Positions 9,199 to 23,717 of a DNA stretch of 64,000 nt are shown here, one piece after another. Location of the stretch: assembly GCA_037893245.1 (NCBI GenBank), contig JBAIAA010000320.1, positions 62,001-126,000 on the forward strand, given 5' to 3'. The DNA comes from Crossaster papposus. Lineage: Eukaryota; Echinodermata; Asteroidea; Velatida; Solasteridae. The number at the start of each line of letters is the position of its first letter. Position 1 is the first letter of the stretch. A model generated the notes under the pieces. That model searched no databases, had not been told where the DNA came from, and saw only the letters and a list, made by a program, of their open reading frames with translations. A program made the translations under genes and the position numbers.

Positions 9199-12100
9199 CA
9201 CTTTTCGGTTTTTTTCACCGTCAGAACGCGAAATGAACTTCCAACACTCCCAAATGGTCTAATAGCGCCCTTTGAGCCTAAAAAACACTTTTCTGTTTTT
9301 TTCACCGTCAGATCACGAAATGAACTTACAAACAATCCCAAATGTGCTATAGAGCCCATTAAGCCTAAAAAACACTTTTCAGCACTATTCACCGTCAGAT
9401 CACGAAATGAACTTACAAACAATCCCAAATGGTCTATAGCGCCCATTGAGCCTAAACAAAAACTTTTCGTTTTTTTCAACGTCAGAACGCGAAGTGAACT
9501 TCTAACACTCCCAAATGGTCTATAAGCGCCCATTAAGCCTGACAAACACTTTTCAGCACTATTCACCCTCAGATCACGAAATTGACTTACAAACACTCCC
9601 AAATTGTCTATAGCGCCCATTGAGCCTAACAAACACTTTTCGGCACTATTCACCGTCAGATCACGAAATGGACTTACAAACACTCCCAAATGGTCTATAG
9701 CGCCCTTTGAGCCTAAAAAACACTTTTCGGTTTTTTTCACCGTCAGAACGCGAAATGAACTTCTAACACTCCCAAATGGTCTATAAGCGCCCATTAAGCC
9801 TAACAAACACTTTTCAGCACTACTCACCGTCAGATCACGAAATGAACTCACAAACAATCCCAAATGTGCCATAGAGCCCATTAAGCCTAAAAAACACTTT
9901 TCAGCACTATTCAACGTCAGATCACGAAATGAACTTACAAACAATCCCAAATGGTCTATAGCGCCCATTGAGCCTAAAAAAATACTTTTCAGCACTATTC
10001 ACCGTCAGATCACGAAATGAACTTACAAACAATCCCAAATGGTCTATAGCGTCCATTGAGCCTAACAAACACTTTTCGGCACTATTCACCGTCAGATCAC
10101 GAAATGGACTTACAAACACTCCCAAATGGTCTACAGCGCCCATTGAGCCTAAAAAACACTTTTCGGATTTTTTCACCGTCAGAACGCGAAATGAACTTCC
10201 AACACTCCTAAATGGTCTATAGCGCCCATTAAGCCCAACAAACACTTTTCAGCGCTATTCACCGTCAGATCACGAAATCAACTTACAAACAATCCCAAAT
10301 GTGCTATAGAGCCCATTAAGCCTAACAAACACTTTTCAGCACTATTCACCGTCAGATTACGAAATGAACTCACAAACAATCCCAAATGTGCTATAGCGCC
10401 CATTAAGCCTAACAAATACTTTTCGGCACTATTCACCGTCAGATCACGAAATGGACTTACAAACACTCCCAAATGGTCTACAGCGCCCATTGAGGCTAAA
10501 AAACACTTTTCGGTTTTTTTTCACCGTAAGAAAGCGAAATGAACGTCCAACACTCCCAAATGGTCTTTAGCGCCCTTTGAGCCTAAAAAACACTTTTCGG
10601 TTTTTTTCACCTTCAGATCACGAAACGAACTCACAAACAATCCCAAATGTGCTATAGCGCCCTTTGAGCCTAAAAAACACTTTTCGGTTTTTTTCACCGT
10701 CAGAACGCGAAATGAACTTCCAACACTCCCAAATGGTCTATAGCGCCCTTTGATCCTGACAAACACTTTTCAGCACTATTCACCGTCAGATCACGAAATG
10801 AACTCACAAACAATCCCAAATGTGCTATAGCGCCCATTGAGCCTATACAAAAACTTTTCGTTTTTTTCAACGTCAGAACGCGAAGTGAACTTCCAACACT
10901 CCTAAATGGTCTATAGCGCACATTAAGCCCAACAAACACTTTTCAGCACTATTCACCGTCAGATCACGAAATGAACTTACAAACAATCCCAAATGTGCTA
11001 TATAGCCCATTAAGCCTAACAAACACTTTTCAGCACTATTCACCGTCAGATCACGAAATGGACTTACAAACACTCCCAAATGGTCTATAGCGCCCATTGA
11101 GCCTAAAAAAATACTTTTCAGCACTATTCACCGTCAGATCACGAAATGAACTTACAAACAATCCCAAATGGTCTATAGCGTCCATTGAGCCTAACAAACA
11201 CTTTTCGGCACTATTCACCCTCAGATCACGAAATGGACTTACAAACACTCCCAAATGGTCTATAGCGCCCATTGAGCCTAAAAAACACTTTTCGGGTTTT
11301 TTCACCGTAAGACCGCGAAATGAACGTCCAACACTCCCAAATGGTCTACAGCGCCCATTGAGCCTAAAAAAAAATTTCGGATTTTTTCACCGTCAGAACG
11401 CGAAATGAACTTCGAACACTCCTAAATGGTCTATAGCGCCCATTAAGCCCAACAAACACTTTTCAGCACTATTCACCGTCAGATCACGAAATCAACTTAC
11501 AAACAATCCCAAATGTGCTATAGAGCCCATTAAGCCTAACAAACACTTTTCAGCACTATTCACCGTCAGATTACGAAATGAACTCACAAACAATCCCAAA
11601 TGTGCTATAGCGCCCATTAAGCCTAACAAATACTTTTCGGCACTATTCACCGTCAGATCACGAAATGGACTTACAAACACTCCCAAATGGTCTACAGCGC
11701 CCATTGAGGCTAAAAAACACTTTTCGGTTTTTTTCACCGTAAGAAAGCGAAATGAACGTCCAACACTCCCAAATGGTCTTTAGCGCCCTTTGAGCCTAAA
11801 AAACACTTTTCTGTTTTGTTCACCGTCAGATCACGAAACGAACTCACAAACAATCCCAAATGTGCTATAGCGCCCATTAAGCCTAACAAACACTTTTCGG
11901 CACTATTCACCGTCAGATCACGAAATGGACTTACAAACACTCCCAAATGGTCTATAGCGCCCTTTAAGCCTAAAAAACACTTTTCGGTTTTTTTCACCGT
12001 CAGAACGCGAAATGAACTTCCAACACTCCCAAATGGTCTACAGCGCCCATTGAGGCAAAAAAACACTTTTCGGTTTTTTTCACCGTAATAAAGCCAAATG

Positions 12101-12398
12101 AACGTCCAACACTCCCAAATGGTCTATAGCGCCCTTTGAGCCTAAAAAACACTTTTCTGTTTTTTTCATCGTCAGATCACGAAACGAACTTACAAACAAT
12201 CCCAAATGTGCTATAGAGCCCATTAAGCCTAACAAACACTTTTCAGCACTATTCACCGTCAGATCACGAAATGAACTCACAAACAATGCCAAATGTGCTA
12301 TAGCGCCCATTAAGCCTAACAAACACTTTTCGGCACTATTCACCGTCAGATCACGAAATGAACTCACAAACAATCCCAAATGTGCTATAGCGCCCATT
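9130..12398. repeat. Duplicated segment H2, copy A (~3.27 kb)
   Basis: This segment matches about 26,048-29,316 at a constant offset of 16,918. Shared rare variants include GGTCTAATAGCG (about 9,258 and 26,176), CAGCACTACTCACC (about 9,830 and 26,748) and CAGCGCTATTC (about 10,250 and 27,168). A variant seen here but not in the partner is TTTGATCCTGAC at about 10,750. Homology stops at about 12,398, where this copy has CATTGAGCCTATAC and the partner has CATTAAGCCTAACACAC. Confidence 0.85.
10778..12338. repeat. Tandem duplication of 1,560/1,561-bp period, unit 1 (18 monomers)
   Basis: Positions match those 1,560 bp downstream, switching to 1,561 bp after an A-run that has 9 A here (at 11,366) and 10 A in the second unit (at 12,926). 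Both units contain CTATACAAAAAC, GCTATATAGCCC, the TCAACTTAC monomer, CTGTTTTGTTCACC and CACCGTAATAAAGCC. The period equals 18 monomers. The corresponding stretch in copy B of H2 (about 27.7-29.3 kb) is single. Confidence 0.85.
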
Positions 12399-13899
12399 GA
12401 GCCTATACAAAAACTTTTCGTTTTTTTCAACGTCAGAACGCGAAGTGAACTTCCAACACTCCTAAATGGTCTATAGCGCACATTAAGCCCAACAAACACT
12501 TTTCAGCACTATTCACCGTCAGATCACGAAATGAACTTACAAACAATCCCAAATGTGCTATATAGCCCATTAAGCCTAACAAACACTTTTCAGCACTATT
12601 CACCGTCAGATCACGAAATGGACTTACAAACACTCCCAAATGGTCTATAGCGCCCATTGAGCCTAAAAAAATACTTTTCAGCACTATTCACCGTCAGATC
12701 ACGAAATGAACTTACAAACAATCCCAAATGGTCTATAGCGTCCATTGAGCCTAACAAACACTTTTCGGCACTATTCACCCTCAGATCACGAAATGGACTT
12801 ACAAACACTCCCAAATGGTCTATAGCGCCCATTGAGCCTAAAAAACACTTTTCGGGTTTTTTCACCGTAAGACCGCGAAATGAACGTCCAACACTCCCAA
12901 ATGGTCTACAGCGCCCATTGAGCCTAAAAAAAAAATTTCGGATTTTTTCACCGTCAGAACGCGAAATGAACTTCGAACACTCCTAAATGGTCTATAGCGC
13001 CCATTAAGCCCAACAAACACTTTTCAGCACTATTCACCGTCAGATCACGAAATCAACTTACAAACAATCCCAAATGTGCTATAGAGCCCATTAAGCCTAA
13101 CAAACACTTTTCAGCACTATTCACCGTCAGATTACGAAATGAACTCACAAACAATCCCAAATGTGCTATAGCGCCCATTAAGCCTAACAAATACTTTTCG
13201 GCACTATTCACCGTCAGATCACGAAATGGACTTACAAACACTCCCAAATGGTCTACAGCGCCCATTGAGGCTAAAAAACACTTTTCGGTTTTTTTCACCG
13301 TAAGAAAGCGAAATGAACGTCCAACACTCCCAAATGGTCTTTAGCGCCCTTTGAGCCTAAAAAACACTTTTCTGTTTTGTTCACCGTCAGATCACGAAAC
13401 GAACTCACAAACAATCCCAAATGTGCTATAGCGCCCATTAAGCCTAACAAACACTTTTCGGCACTATTCACCGTCAGATCACGAAATGGACTTACAAACA
13501 CTCCCAAATGGTCTATAGCGCCCTTTAAGCCTAAAAAACACTTTTCGGTTTTTTTCACCGTCAGAACGCGAAATGAACTTCCAACACTCCCAAATGGTCT
13601 ACAGCGCCCATTGAGGCAAAAAAACACTTTTCGGTTTTTTTCACCGTAATAAAGCCAAATGAACGTCCAACACTCCCAAATGGTCTATAGCGCCCTTTGA
13701 GCCTAAAAAACACTTTTCTGTTTTTTTCATCGTCAGATCACGAAACGAACTTACAAACAATCCCAAATGTGCTATAGAGCCCATTAAGCCTAACAAACAC
13801 TTTTCAGCACTATTCACCGTCAGATCACGAAATGAACTCACAAACAATGCCAAATGTGCTATAGCGCCCATTAAGCCTAACAAACACTTTTCGGCACTA
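12339..13899. repeat. Tandem duplication of 1,560/1,561-bp period, unit 2
   Basis: This is the downstream unit of the pair starting at about 10,778. Beyond about 13,960 the array follows a different path, and about 13,215-14,662 matches 24,926-26,373 (offset 11,711), including GGTCTATACCGCCC. So the right part of this unit overlaps two different duplications, as expected if exchanges have repeatedly cut across older ones. Confidence 0.8.
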
Positions 13900-14662
13900 T
13901 TCACCGTCAGATCACGAAATGAACTCACAAACAATCCCAAATGTGCTATAGCGCCCATTAAGCCTAACACACACTTTTCGGCACTATTCACCGTCAGATC
14001 ACGAAATGGACTTACAAACACTCCCAAATGGTCTATAGCGCCCTTTGAGCCTAAAAAACACTTTTCGGTTTTTTTCACCGTCAGAACGCGAAATGAACTT
14101 CTAACACTCCCAAATGGTCTATAAGCGCCCATTAAGCCTAACAAACACTTTGCAGCACTATTCACCGTCAGATCACGAAATGAACTCACAAACAATCCCA
14201 AATGTGCTATAGCGCCCATTAAGCCTAACAAACACTTTTCGGCACTATTCACCGTCAGATCACGAAATGGACTTACAAACACTCCCAAATGGTCTATACC
14301 GCCCTTTGAGCCTAAAAAACACTTTTCTGTTTTTTTCACAGTAAGAAAGCGAAATGAACGTCCAACACTCCCAAATGGTCTTTAGCGCCCTTTGAGCCTA
14401 AAAAACACTTTTCGGTTTTTTTCACCGTCAGAACGCGAAATGAACTTCCAACACTCCCAAATGGTCTAATAGCGCCCTTTGAGCCTAAAAAACACTTTTC
14501 TGTTTTTTTCACCGTCAGATCACGAAATGAACTTACAAACAATCCCAAATGTGCTATAGAGCCCATTAAGCCTAAAAAACACTTTTCAGCACTATTCACC
14601 GTCAGATCACGAAATGAACTTACAAACAATCCCAAATGGTCTATAGCGCCCATTGAGCCTAA
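13215..14662. repeat. Duplicated segment H3, copy A (~1.45 kb)
   Basis: This matches about 24,926-26,373 at offset 11,711. Shared variants include AATAAAGCC, CAATGCCAAATG, CTAACACACAC, CACTTTGCAG, GGTCTATACCG and GGTCTAATAGCG. A difference is CACAGTAAG here (about 14,337) against CACCGTAAG in the partner. Just downstream, 14.66-15.85 kb resembles 9.97-11.51 kb but lacks 347 bp, about four monomers. Confidence 0.8.
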
Positions 14663-15011
14663 AAAAATACTTTTCAGCACTATTCACCGTCAGATCACGA
14701 AATGAACTTACAAACAATCCCAAATGGTCTATAGCGTCCATTGAGCCTAACAAACACTTTTCGGCACTATTCACCGTCAGATCACGAAATGGACTTACAA
14801 ACACTCCCAAATGGTCTACAGCGCCCATTGAGCCTAAAAAACACTTTTCGGTTTTTTTTCACCGTAAGAAAGCGAAATGAACGTCCAACACTCCCAAATG
14901 GTCTTTAGCGCCCTTTGAGCCTAAAAAACACTTTTCGGTTTTTTTCACCTTCAGATCACGAAACGAACTCACAAACAATCCCAAATGTGCTATAGCGCCC
15001 TTTGAGCCTAA

Positions 15012-18000
15012 AAAACACTTTTCGGTTTTTTTCACCGTCAGAACGCGAAATGAACTTCCAACACTCCCAAATGGTCTATAGCGCCCTTTGAGCCTGACAA
15101 ACACTTTTCAGCACTATTCACCGTCAGATCACGAAATGAACTCACAAACAATCCCAAATGTGCTATAGCGCCCATTGAGCCTATACAAAAACTTTTCGTT
15201 TTTTTCAACGTCAGAACGCGAAGTGAACTTCCAACACTCCTAAATGGTCTATAGCGCACATTAAGCCCAACAAACACTTTTCAGCACTATTCACCGTCAG
15301 ATCACGAAATGAACTTACAAACAATCCCAAATGTGCTATATAGCCCATTAAGCCTAACAAACACTTTTCAGCACTATTCACCGTCAGATCACGAAATGGA
15401 CTTACAAACACTCCCAAATGGTCTATAGCGCCCATTGAGCCTAAAAAAATACTTTTCAGCACTATTCACCGTCAGATCACGAAATGAACTTACAAACAAT
15501 CCCAAATGGTCTATAGCGTCCATTGAGCCTAACAAACACTTTTCGGCACTATTCACCCTCAGATCACGAAATGGACTTACAAACACTCCCAAATGGTCTA
15601 TAGCGCCCATTGAGCCTAAAAAACACTTTTCGGGTTTTTTCACCGTAAGACCGCGAAATGAACGTCCAACACTCCCAAATGGTCTACAGCGCCCATTGAG
15701 CCTAAAAAAAAATTTCGGATTTTTTCACCGTCAGAACGCGAAATGAACTTCGAACACTCCTAAATGGTCTATAGCGCCCATTAAGCCCAACAAACACTTT
15801 TCAGCACTATTCACCGTCAGATCACGAAATCAACTTACAAACAATCCCAAATGGTCTATAGCGCCCATTGAGCCTAAACAAAAACTTTTCGTTTTTTTCA
15901 ACGTCAGAACGCGAAGTGAACTTCTAACACTCCCAAATGGTCTATAAGCGCCCATTAAGCCTGACAAACACTTTTCAGCACTATTCACCCTCAGATCACG
16001 AAATTGACTTACAAACACTCCCAAATTGTCTATAGCGCCCATTGAGCCTAACAAACACTTTTCGGCACTATTCACCGTCAGATCACGAAATGGACTTACA
16101 AACACTCCAAAATGGTCTATAGCGCCCTTTGAGCCTAAAAAACACTTTTCGGGTTTTTTCACCGTCAGAACGCGAAATGAACTTCTAACACTCCCAAATG
16201 GTCTATAAGCGCCCATTAAGCCTAACAAACACTTTTCAGCACTATTCATCGTCAGATCACAAAATGAACTCACAAACAATCCCAAATGTGCCATAGAGCC
16301 CATTAAGCCTAAAAAACACTTTTCAGCACTATTCAACGTCAGATCACGAAATGAACTTACAAACAATCCCAAATGGTCTATAGCGCCCATTGAGCCTAAC
16401 AAACACTTTTCGGCACTATTCACCGTCAGATCACGAAATGGACTTACAAACACTTCCAAATGGTCTATAGCGCCCATTGAGCCTAAAAAACACTTTTCGG
16501 GTTTTTTCACCGTAAGACCGCGAAATGAACGTCCAACACTCCCAAATTGGCTACAGCGCCCATTGAGCCTAAAAAACACTTTTCGGATTTTTTCACCGTC
16601 AGAACGCGAAATGAACTTCCAACACTCCTAAATGGTCTATAGCGCCCATTAAGCTAAACAAACACTTTTCAGCACTATTCACCGTCAGATCACGAAATGA
16701 ACTTACAAACAATACCAAATGTGCTATAGAGCCCATTAAGCCTAACAAACACTTTTCAGAACTATTCACCGTCAGATTACGAAATGAACTCACAAACAAT
16801 CCCAAATGTGCTATAGCGCCCATTAAGCCTAACAAATACTTTTCGGCACTATTCACCGTCAGATCACGAAATGGACTTACAAACACTCCCAAATGGTCTA
16901 CAGCGCCCATTGAGGCTAAAAAACACTTTTCGGTTTTTTTCACCGTAAGAAAGCGAAATGAACGTCCAACACTCCCAAATGGTCTATAGCGCCCTTTGAG
17001 CCTAAAAAACACTTTTCTGTTTTTTTCACCGTCAGATCACGAAACGAGCTCACAAACAATCCCAAATGTGCTATAGCGCCCATTAAGCCTAACAAACACT
17101 TTTCGGCACTATTCACCGTCAGGTCACGAAATGGACTTACAAACACTCCCAAATGGTCTATAGCGCCCTTTGAGCCTAAAAAACACTTTTCGTTTTTTTC
17201 ACCGTATGAAAGCGAAATGAACGTCCAACACTCCCAAATGGTCTTTAGCGCCCTTTGAGCCTAAAAAACACTTTTCTGTTTTTTTCACCGTCAGATCACG
17301 AAACGAACTCACAAACAATCCCAAATGTGCTATAGCGCCCATTAAGCCTAACAAATACTTTTCAGCACTATTCACCGTCAGATCACGAAATGAACTTACA
17401 AACAATCCCAAATGGTCTATAGCGTCCATTGAGCCTAACAAACACTTTTCGGCACTATTCACCGTCAGATCACGAAATGAACTCACAAACAATCCCAAAT
17501 GTGCCATAGAGCCCATTAAGCCTAAAAAACACTTTTCAGCACTATTCAACGTCAGATCACGAAATGAACTTACAAACAATCCCAAATGGTCTATAGCGCC
17601 CATTGAGCCTAACAAACACTTTTCGGCACTATTCACCGTCAGATCACGAAATGGACTTACAAACACTCCCAAATGGTCTATAGCGCCCATTGAGCCTAAA
17701 AAACACTTTTCGGGTTTTTTCACCGTAAGACCGCGAAATGAACGTCCAACACTCCCAAATTGGCTACAGCGCCCATTGAGCCTAAAAAACACTTTTCGGA
17801 TTTTTTCACCGTCAGAACGCGAAATGAACTTCCAACACTCCTAAATGGTCTATAGCGCCCATTAAGCCCAACAAACACTTTTCAGCACTATTCACCGTCA
17901 GATCACGAAATGAACTTACAAACAATACCAAATGTGCTATAGAGCCCATTAAGCCTAACAAACACTTTTCAGCACTATTCACCGTCAGATTACGAAATGA

Positions 18001-21000
18001 ACTCACAAACAATCCCAAATGTGCTATAGCGCCCATTAAGCCTAACAAATACTTTTCGGCACTATTCACCGTCAGATCACGAAATGGACTTACAAACACT
18101 CCCAAATGGTCTACAGCGCCCATTGAGGCTAAAAAACACTTTTCGGTTTTTTTCACCGTAAGAAAGCGAAATGAACGTCCAACACTCCCAAATGGTCTAT
18201 AGCGCCCTTTGAGCCTAAAAAACACTTTTCTGTTTTTTTCACCGTCAGATCACGAAACGAACTCACAAACAATCCCAAATGTGCTATAGCGCCCATTAAG
18301 CCTAACAAACACTTTTCGGCACTATTCACCGTCAGGTCACGAAATGGACTTACAAACACTCCCAAATGGTCTATAGCGCCCTTTGAGCCTAAAAAACACT
18401 TTTCGTTTTTTTCACCGTATGAAAGCGAAATGAACGTCCAACACTCCCAAATGGTCTTTAGCGCCCTTTGAGCCTAAAAAACACTTTTCTGTTTTTTTCA
18501 CCGTCAGATCACGAAACGAACTCACAAACAATCCCAAATGTGCTATAGCGCCCATTAAGCCTAACAAACACTTTTCGGCACTATTCACCGTCAGATCACG
18601 AAATGGACTTACAAACACTCCCAAATGGTCTATTAGCGCCCTTTGAGCCTAAAAAAACACTTTTCGGTTTTTTTCACCGTAAGAAAGCGAAATGAACGTC
18701 CAACACTCCCAAATGGTCTATAGCGCCCTTTGAGCCTAAAAAACACTTTTCTGTTTTTTTCACCGTCAGATCACGAAACGAACTCACAAACAATCCCAAA
18801 TGTGCTATAGCGCCCATTAAGCCTAACAAACACTTTTCGGCACTATTCACCGTCAGGTCACGAAATGGACTTACAAACACTCCCAAATGGTCTATAGCGC
18901 CCTTTGAGCCTAAAAAACACTTTTCGTTTTTTTCACCGTAAGAAAGCGAAATGAACGTCCAACACTCCCAAATGGTCTTTAGCGCCCTTTGAGCCTAAAA
19001 AACACTTTTCGGTTTTTTTCACCGTCAGAACGCGAAATGAACTTCCAACACTCCCAAATGGTCTATAGCGCCCTTTGAGCCTAAAAAACACTTTTCTGTT
19101 TTTTTCACCGTCAGATCACGAAATGAACTTACAAACAATCCCAAATGTGCTATAGAGCCCATTAAGCCTAAAAAACACTTTTCAGCACTATTCACCGTCA
19201 GATCACGAAATGAACTTACAAACAATCCCAAATGGTCTATAGCGCCCATTGAGCCTAAACAAAAACTTTTCGTTTTTTTCAACGTCAGAACGCGAAGTGA
19301 ACTTCTAACACTCCCAAATGGTCTATAAGCGCCCATTAAGCCTGACAAACACTTTTCAGCACTATTCACCCTCAGATCACGAAATTGACTTACAAACACT
19401 CCCAAATTGTCTATAGCGCCCATTGAGCCTAACAAACACTTTTCGGCACTATTCACCGTCAGATCACGAAATGGACTTACAAACACTCCCAAATGGTCTA
19501 TAGCGCCCTTTGAGCCTAAAAAACACTTTTCGGTTTTTTTCACCGTCAGAACGCGAAATGAACTTCTAACACTCCCAAATGGTCTATAAGCGCCCATTAA
19601 GCCTAACAAACACTTTTCAGCACTATTCACCGTCAGATCACGAAATGAACTCACAAACAATCCCAAATGTGCCATAGAGCCCATTAAGCCTAAAAAACAC
19701 TTTTCAGCACTATTCACCGTCAGATTACGAAATGAACTCACAAACAATCCCAAATGTGCCATAGAGCCCATTAAGCCTAAAAAACACTTTTCAGCACTAT
19801 TCAACGTCAGATCACGAAATGGACTTACAAACACTCCCAAATGGTCTACAGCGCCCATTGAGGCTAAAAAACACTTTTCGGTTTTTTTCACCGTAAGAAA
19901 GCGAAATGAACGTCCAACACTCCCAAATGGTCTTTAGCGCCCTTTGAGCCTAAAAAAAAAATTTCTGTTTTGTTCACCGTCAGATCACGAAACGAACTCA
20001 CAAACAATCCCAAATGTGCTATAGCGCCCATTAAGCCTAACAAACACTTTTCGGCACTATTCACCGTCAGATCACGAAATGAACTCACAAACAATCCCAA
20101 ATGTGCTATAGCGCCCATTAAGCCTAACAAACACTTTTCGGCACTATTCACCGTCAGATCACGAAATGAACTCACAAACAATCCCAAATGTGCTATAGCG
20201 CCCATTAAGCCTAACACACACTTTTCGGCACTATTCACCGTCAGATCACGAAATGGACTTACAAACACTCCCAAATGGTCTATAGCGCCCTTTGAGCCTA
20301 AAAAACACTTTTCGGTTTTTTTCACCGTCAGAACGCGAAATGAACTTCTAACACTCCCAAATGGTCTATAAGCGCCCATTAAGCCTAACAAACACTTTGC
20401 AGCACTATTCACCGTCAGATCACGAAATGAACTCACAAACAATCCCAAATGTGCTATAGCGCCCATTAAGCCTAACAAACACTTTTCGGCACTATTCACC
20501 GTCAGATCACGAAATGGACTTACAAACACTCCCAAATGGTCTATAGCGCCCTTTGAGCCTAAAAAACACTTTTCGGTTTTTTTCACGGTCAGAACGCGAA
20601 ATGAACTTACAAACAATCCCAAATGTGCTATAGAGCCCATTAAGCCTAAAAAACACTTTTCAGCACTATTCACCGTCAGATCACGAAATGAACTTACAAA
20701 CAATCCCAAATGGTCTATAGCGCCCATTGAGCCTAAACAAAAACTTTTCGTTTTTTTCAACGTCAGAACGCGAAGTGAACTTCTAACGCTCCCAAATGGT
20801 CTATAAGCGCCCATTAAGCCTGACAAACACTTTTCAGCACTATTCACCCTCAGATCACGAAATTGACTTACAAACACTCCCAAATTGTCTATAGCGCCCA
20901 TTGAGCCTAACAAACACTTTTCGGCACTATTCACCGTCAGATCACGAAATGGACTTACAAACACTCCAAAATGGTCTATAGCGCCCTTTGAGCCTAAAAA

Positions 21001-23717
21001 ACACTTTTCGGGTTTTTTCACCGTCAGAACGCGAAATGAACTTCTAACACTCCCAAATGGTCTATAAGCGCCCATTAAGCCTAACAAACACTTTTCAGCA
21101 CTATTCATCGTCAGATCACGAAATGAACTCACAAACAATCCCAAATGTGCCATAGAGCCCATTAAGCCTAAAAAACACTTTTCAGCACTATTCAACGTCA
21201 GATCACGAAATGAACTTACAAACAATCCCAAATGGTCTATAGCGCCCATTGAGCCTAACAAACACTTTTCGGCACTATTCACCGTCAGATCACGAAATGG
21301 ACTTACAAACACTTCCAAATGGTCTATAGCGCCCATTGAGCCTAAAAAACACTTTTCGGTTTTTTTCACCGTAAGACCGCGAAATGAACGTCCAACACTC
21401 CCAAATTGGCTACAGCGCCCATTGAGCCTAAAAAACACTTTTCGGATTTTTTCACCGTCAGAACGCGAAATGAACTTCCAACACTCCTAAATGGTCTATA
21501 GCGCCCATTAAGCCCAACAAACACTTTTCAGCACTATTCACCGTCAGATCACGAAATGAACTTACAAACAATACCAAATGTGCTATAGAGCCCATTAAGC
21601 CTAACAAACACTTTTCAGCACTATTCACCGTCAGATTACGAAATGAACTCACAAACAATCCCAAATGTGCTATAGCGCCCATTAAGCCTAACAAATACTT
21701 TTCGGCACTATTCACCGTCAGATCACGAAATGGACTTACAAACACTCCCAAATGGTCTACAGCGCCCATTGAGGCTAAAAAACACTTTTCGGTTTTTTTC
21801 ACCGTAAGAAAGCGAAATGAACGTCCAACACTCCCAAATGGTCTATAGCGCCCTTTGAGCCTAAAAAACACTTTTCTGTTTTTTTCACCGTCAGATCACG
21901 AAACGAACTCACAAACAATCCCAAATGTGCTATAGCGCCCATTAAGCCTAACAAACACTTTTCGGCACTATTCACCGTCAGGTCACGAAATGGACTTACA
22001 AACACTCCCAAATGGTCTATAGCGCCCTTTGAGCCTAAAAAACACTTTTCGTTTTTTTCACCGTATGAAAGCGAAATGAACGTCCAACACTCCCAAATGG
22101 TCTTTAGCGCCCTTTGAGCCTAAAAAACACTTTTCTGTTTTTTTCACTGTCAGATCACGAAACGAACTCACAAACAATCCCAAATGTGCTATAGCGCCCA
22201 TTAAGCCTAACAAACACTTTTGGCACTATTCACCGTCAGGTCACGAAATGGACTTACAAACACTCCCAAATGGTCTATAGCGCCCTTTGAGCCTAAAAAA
22301 CACTTTTCGTTTTTTTCACCGTATGAAAGCGAAATGAACGTCCAACACTCCCAAATGGTCTTTAGCGCTCTTTGAGCCTAAAAAACACTTTTCTGTTTTT
22401 TTCACCGTCAGATCACGAAACGAACTCACAAACAATCCCAAATGTGCTATAGCGCCCATTAAGCCTAACAAACACTTTTCGGCACTATTCACCGTCAGAT
22501 CACGAAATGGACTTACAAACACTCCCAAATGGTCTATAGCGCCCTTTGAGCCTAAAAAAACACTTTTCGGTTTTTTCACCGTAAGAAAGCGAAATGAACG
22601 TCCAACACTCCCAAATGGTCTATAGCGCCCTTTGAGCCTAAAAAACACTTTTCTGTTTTTTTCACCGTCAGATCACGAAACGAACTCACAAACAATCCCA
22701 AATGTGCTATAGCGCCCATTAAGCCTAACAAACACTTTTCGGCACTATTCACCGTCAGGTCACGAAATGGACTTACAAACACTCCCAAATGGTCTATAGC
22801 GCCCTTTGAGCCTAAAAAACACTTTTCGTTTTTTTCACCGTAAGAAAGCGAAATGAACGTCCAACACTCCCAAATGGTCTTTAGCGCCCTTTGAGCCTAA
22901 AAAACACTTTTCGGTTTTTTTCACCGTATGAAAGCGAAATGAACGTCCAACACTCCCAAATGGTCTTTAGCGCCCTTTGAGCCTAAAAAACACTTTTCTG
23001 TTTTTTTCACCGTCAGATCACGAAACGAACTCACAAACAATCCCAAATGTGCTATAGCGCCCATTAAGCCTAACAAACACTTTTCGGCACTATTCACCGT
23101 CAGATCACGAAATGGACTTACAAACACTCCCAAATGGTCTATAGCGCCCTTTGAGCCTAAAAAAACACTTTTCGGTTTTTTTCACCGTAAGAAAGCGAAA
23201 TGAACGTCCAACACTCCCAAATGGTCTATAGCGCCCTTTGAGCCTAAAAAACACTTTTCTGTTTTTTTCACCGTCAGATCACGAAACGAACTCACAAACA
23301 ATCCCAAATGTGCTATAGCGCCCATTAAGCCTAACAAACACTTTTCGGCACTATTCACCGTCAGGTCACGAAATGGACTTACAAACACTCCCAAATGGTC
23401 TATAGCGCCCTTTGAGCCTAAAAAACACTTTTCGTTTTTTTCACCGTAAGAAAGCGAAATGAACGTCCAACACTCCCAAATGGTCTTTAGCGCCCTTTGA
23501 GCCTAAAAAACACTTTTCGGTTTTTTTCACCGTCAGAACGCGAAATGAACTTCCAACACTCCCAAATGGTCTAATAGCGCCCTTTGAGCCTAAAAAACAC
23601 TTTTCTGTTTTTTTCACCGTCAGATCACGAAATGAACTTACAAACAATCCCAAATGTGCTATAGAGCCCATTAAGCCTAAAAAACACTTTTCAGCACTAT
23701 TCACCGTCAGATCACGA
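15012..23717. repeat. Higher-order repeat block H1, copy B (~8.7 kb)
   Basis: This is the second copy of the block at 1-9,405. It keeps the 87-bp monomer at about 16,340-16,430 that copy A lacks, and has a single version of the segment that is doubled at 4.9-6.8 kb in copy A. Most length differences between the copies equal whole monomers or multiples of them; only occasional 1-bp homopolymer changes do not. That is what unequal exchange in register produces. The block ends where the next monomers switch to the CGAAACGAACTTAC type at about 23,717. Confidence 0.85.

Larger units (their letters stand above)
1..9405. repeat. Higher-order repeat block H1, copy A (~9.4 kb)
   Basis: This stretch matches about 15,012-23,717 monomer by monomer. 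The offset is 15,011 up to about 1.33 kb, then 15,098 (one 87-bp monomer missing here), then about 14,140 after the local 958-bp duplication, then about 14,226 and about 14,312 after two further monomer differences. Shared variants include the 3-monomer arrays and GGTCTAATAGCG at about 9,258 and 23,572. Homology breaks at about 9,405, where this copy continues into a TAAACAAAAAC monomer and the other does not. The left limit is the window edge. Confidence 0.85.

Noticed and set aside
19888-21438. 516-codon minus-strand open frame as a possible repetitive protein gene
   Set aside because: It consists only of the satellite read in a 29-codon frame. Equivalent frames recur all over the array and are cut wherever a monomer is 85 or 86 bp. 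There is no non-repeat start or end, no promoter context, and chance alone predicts one or two open frames for a stop-free 87-bp unit.
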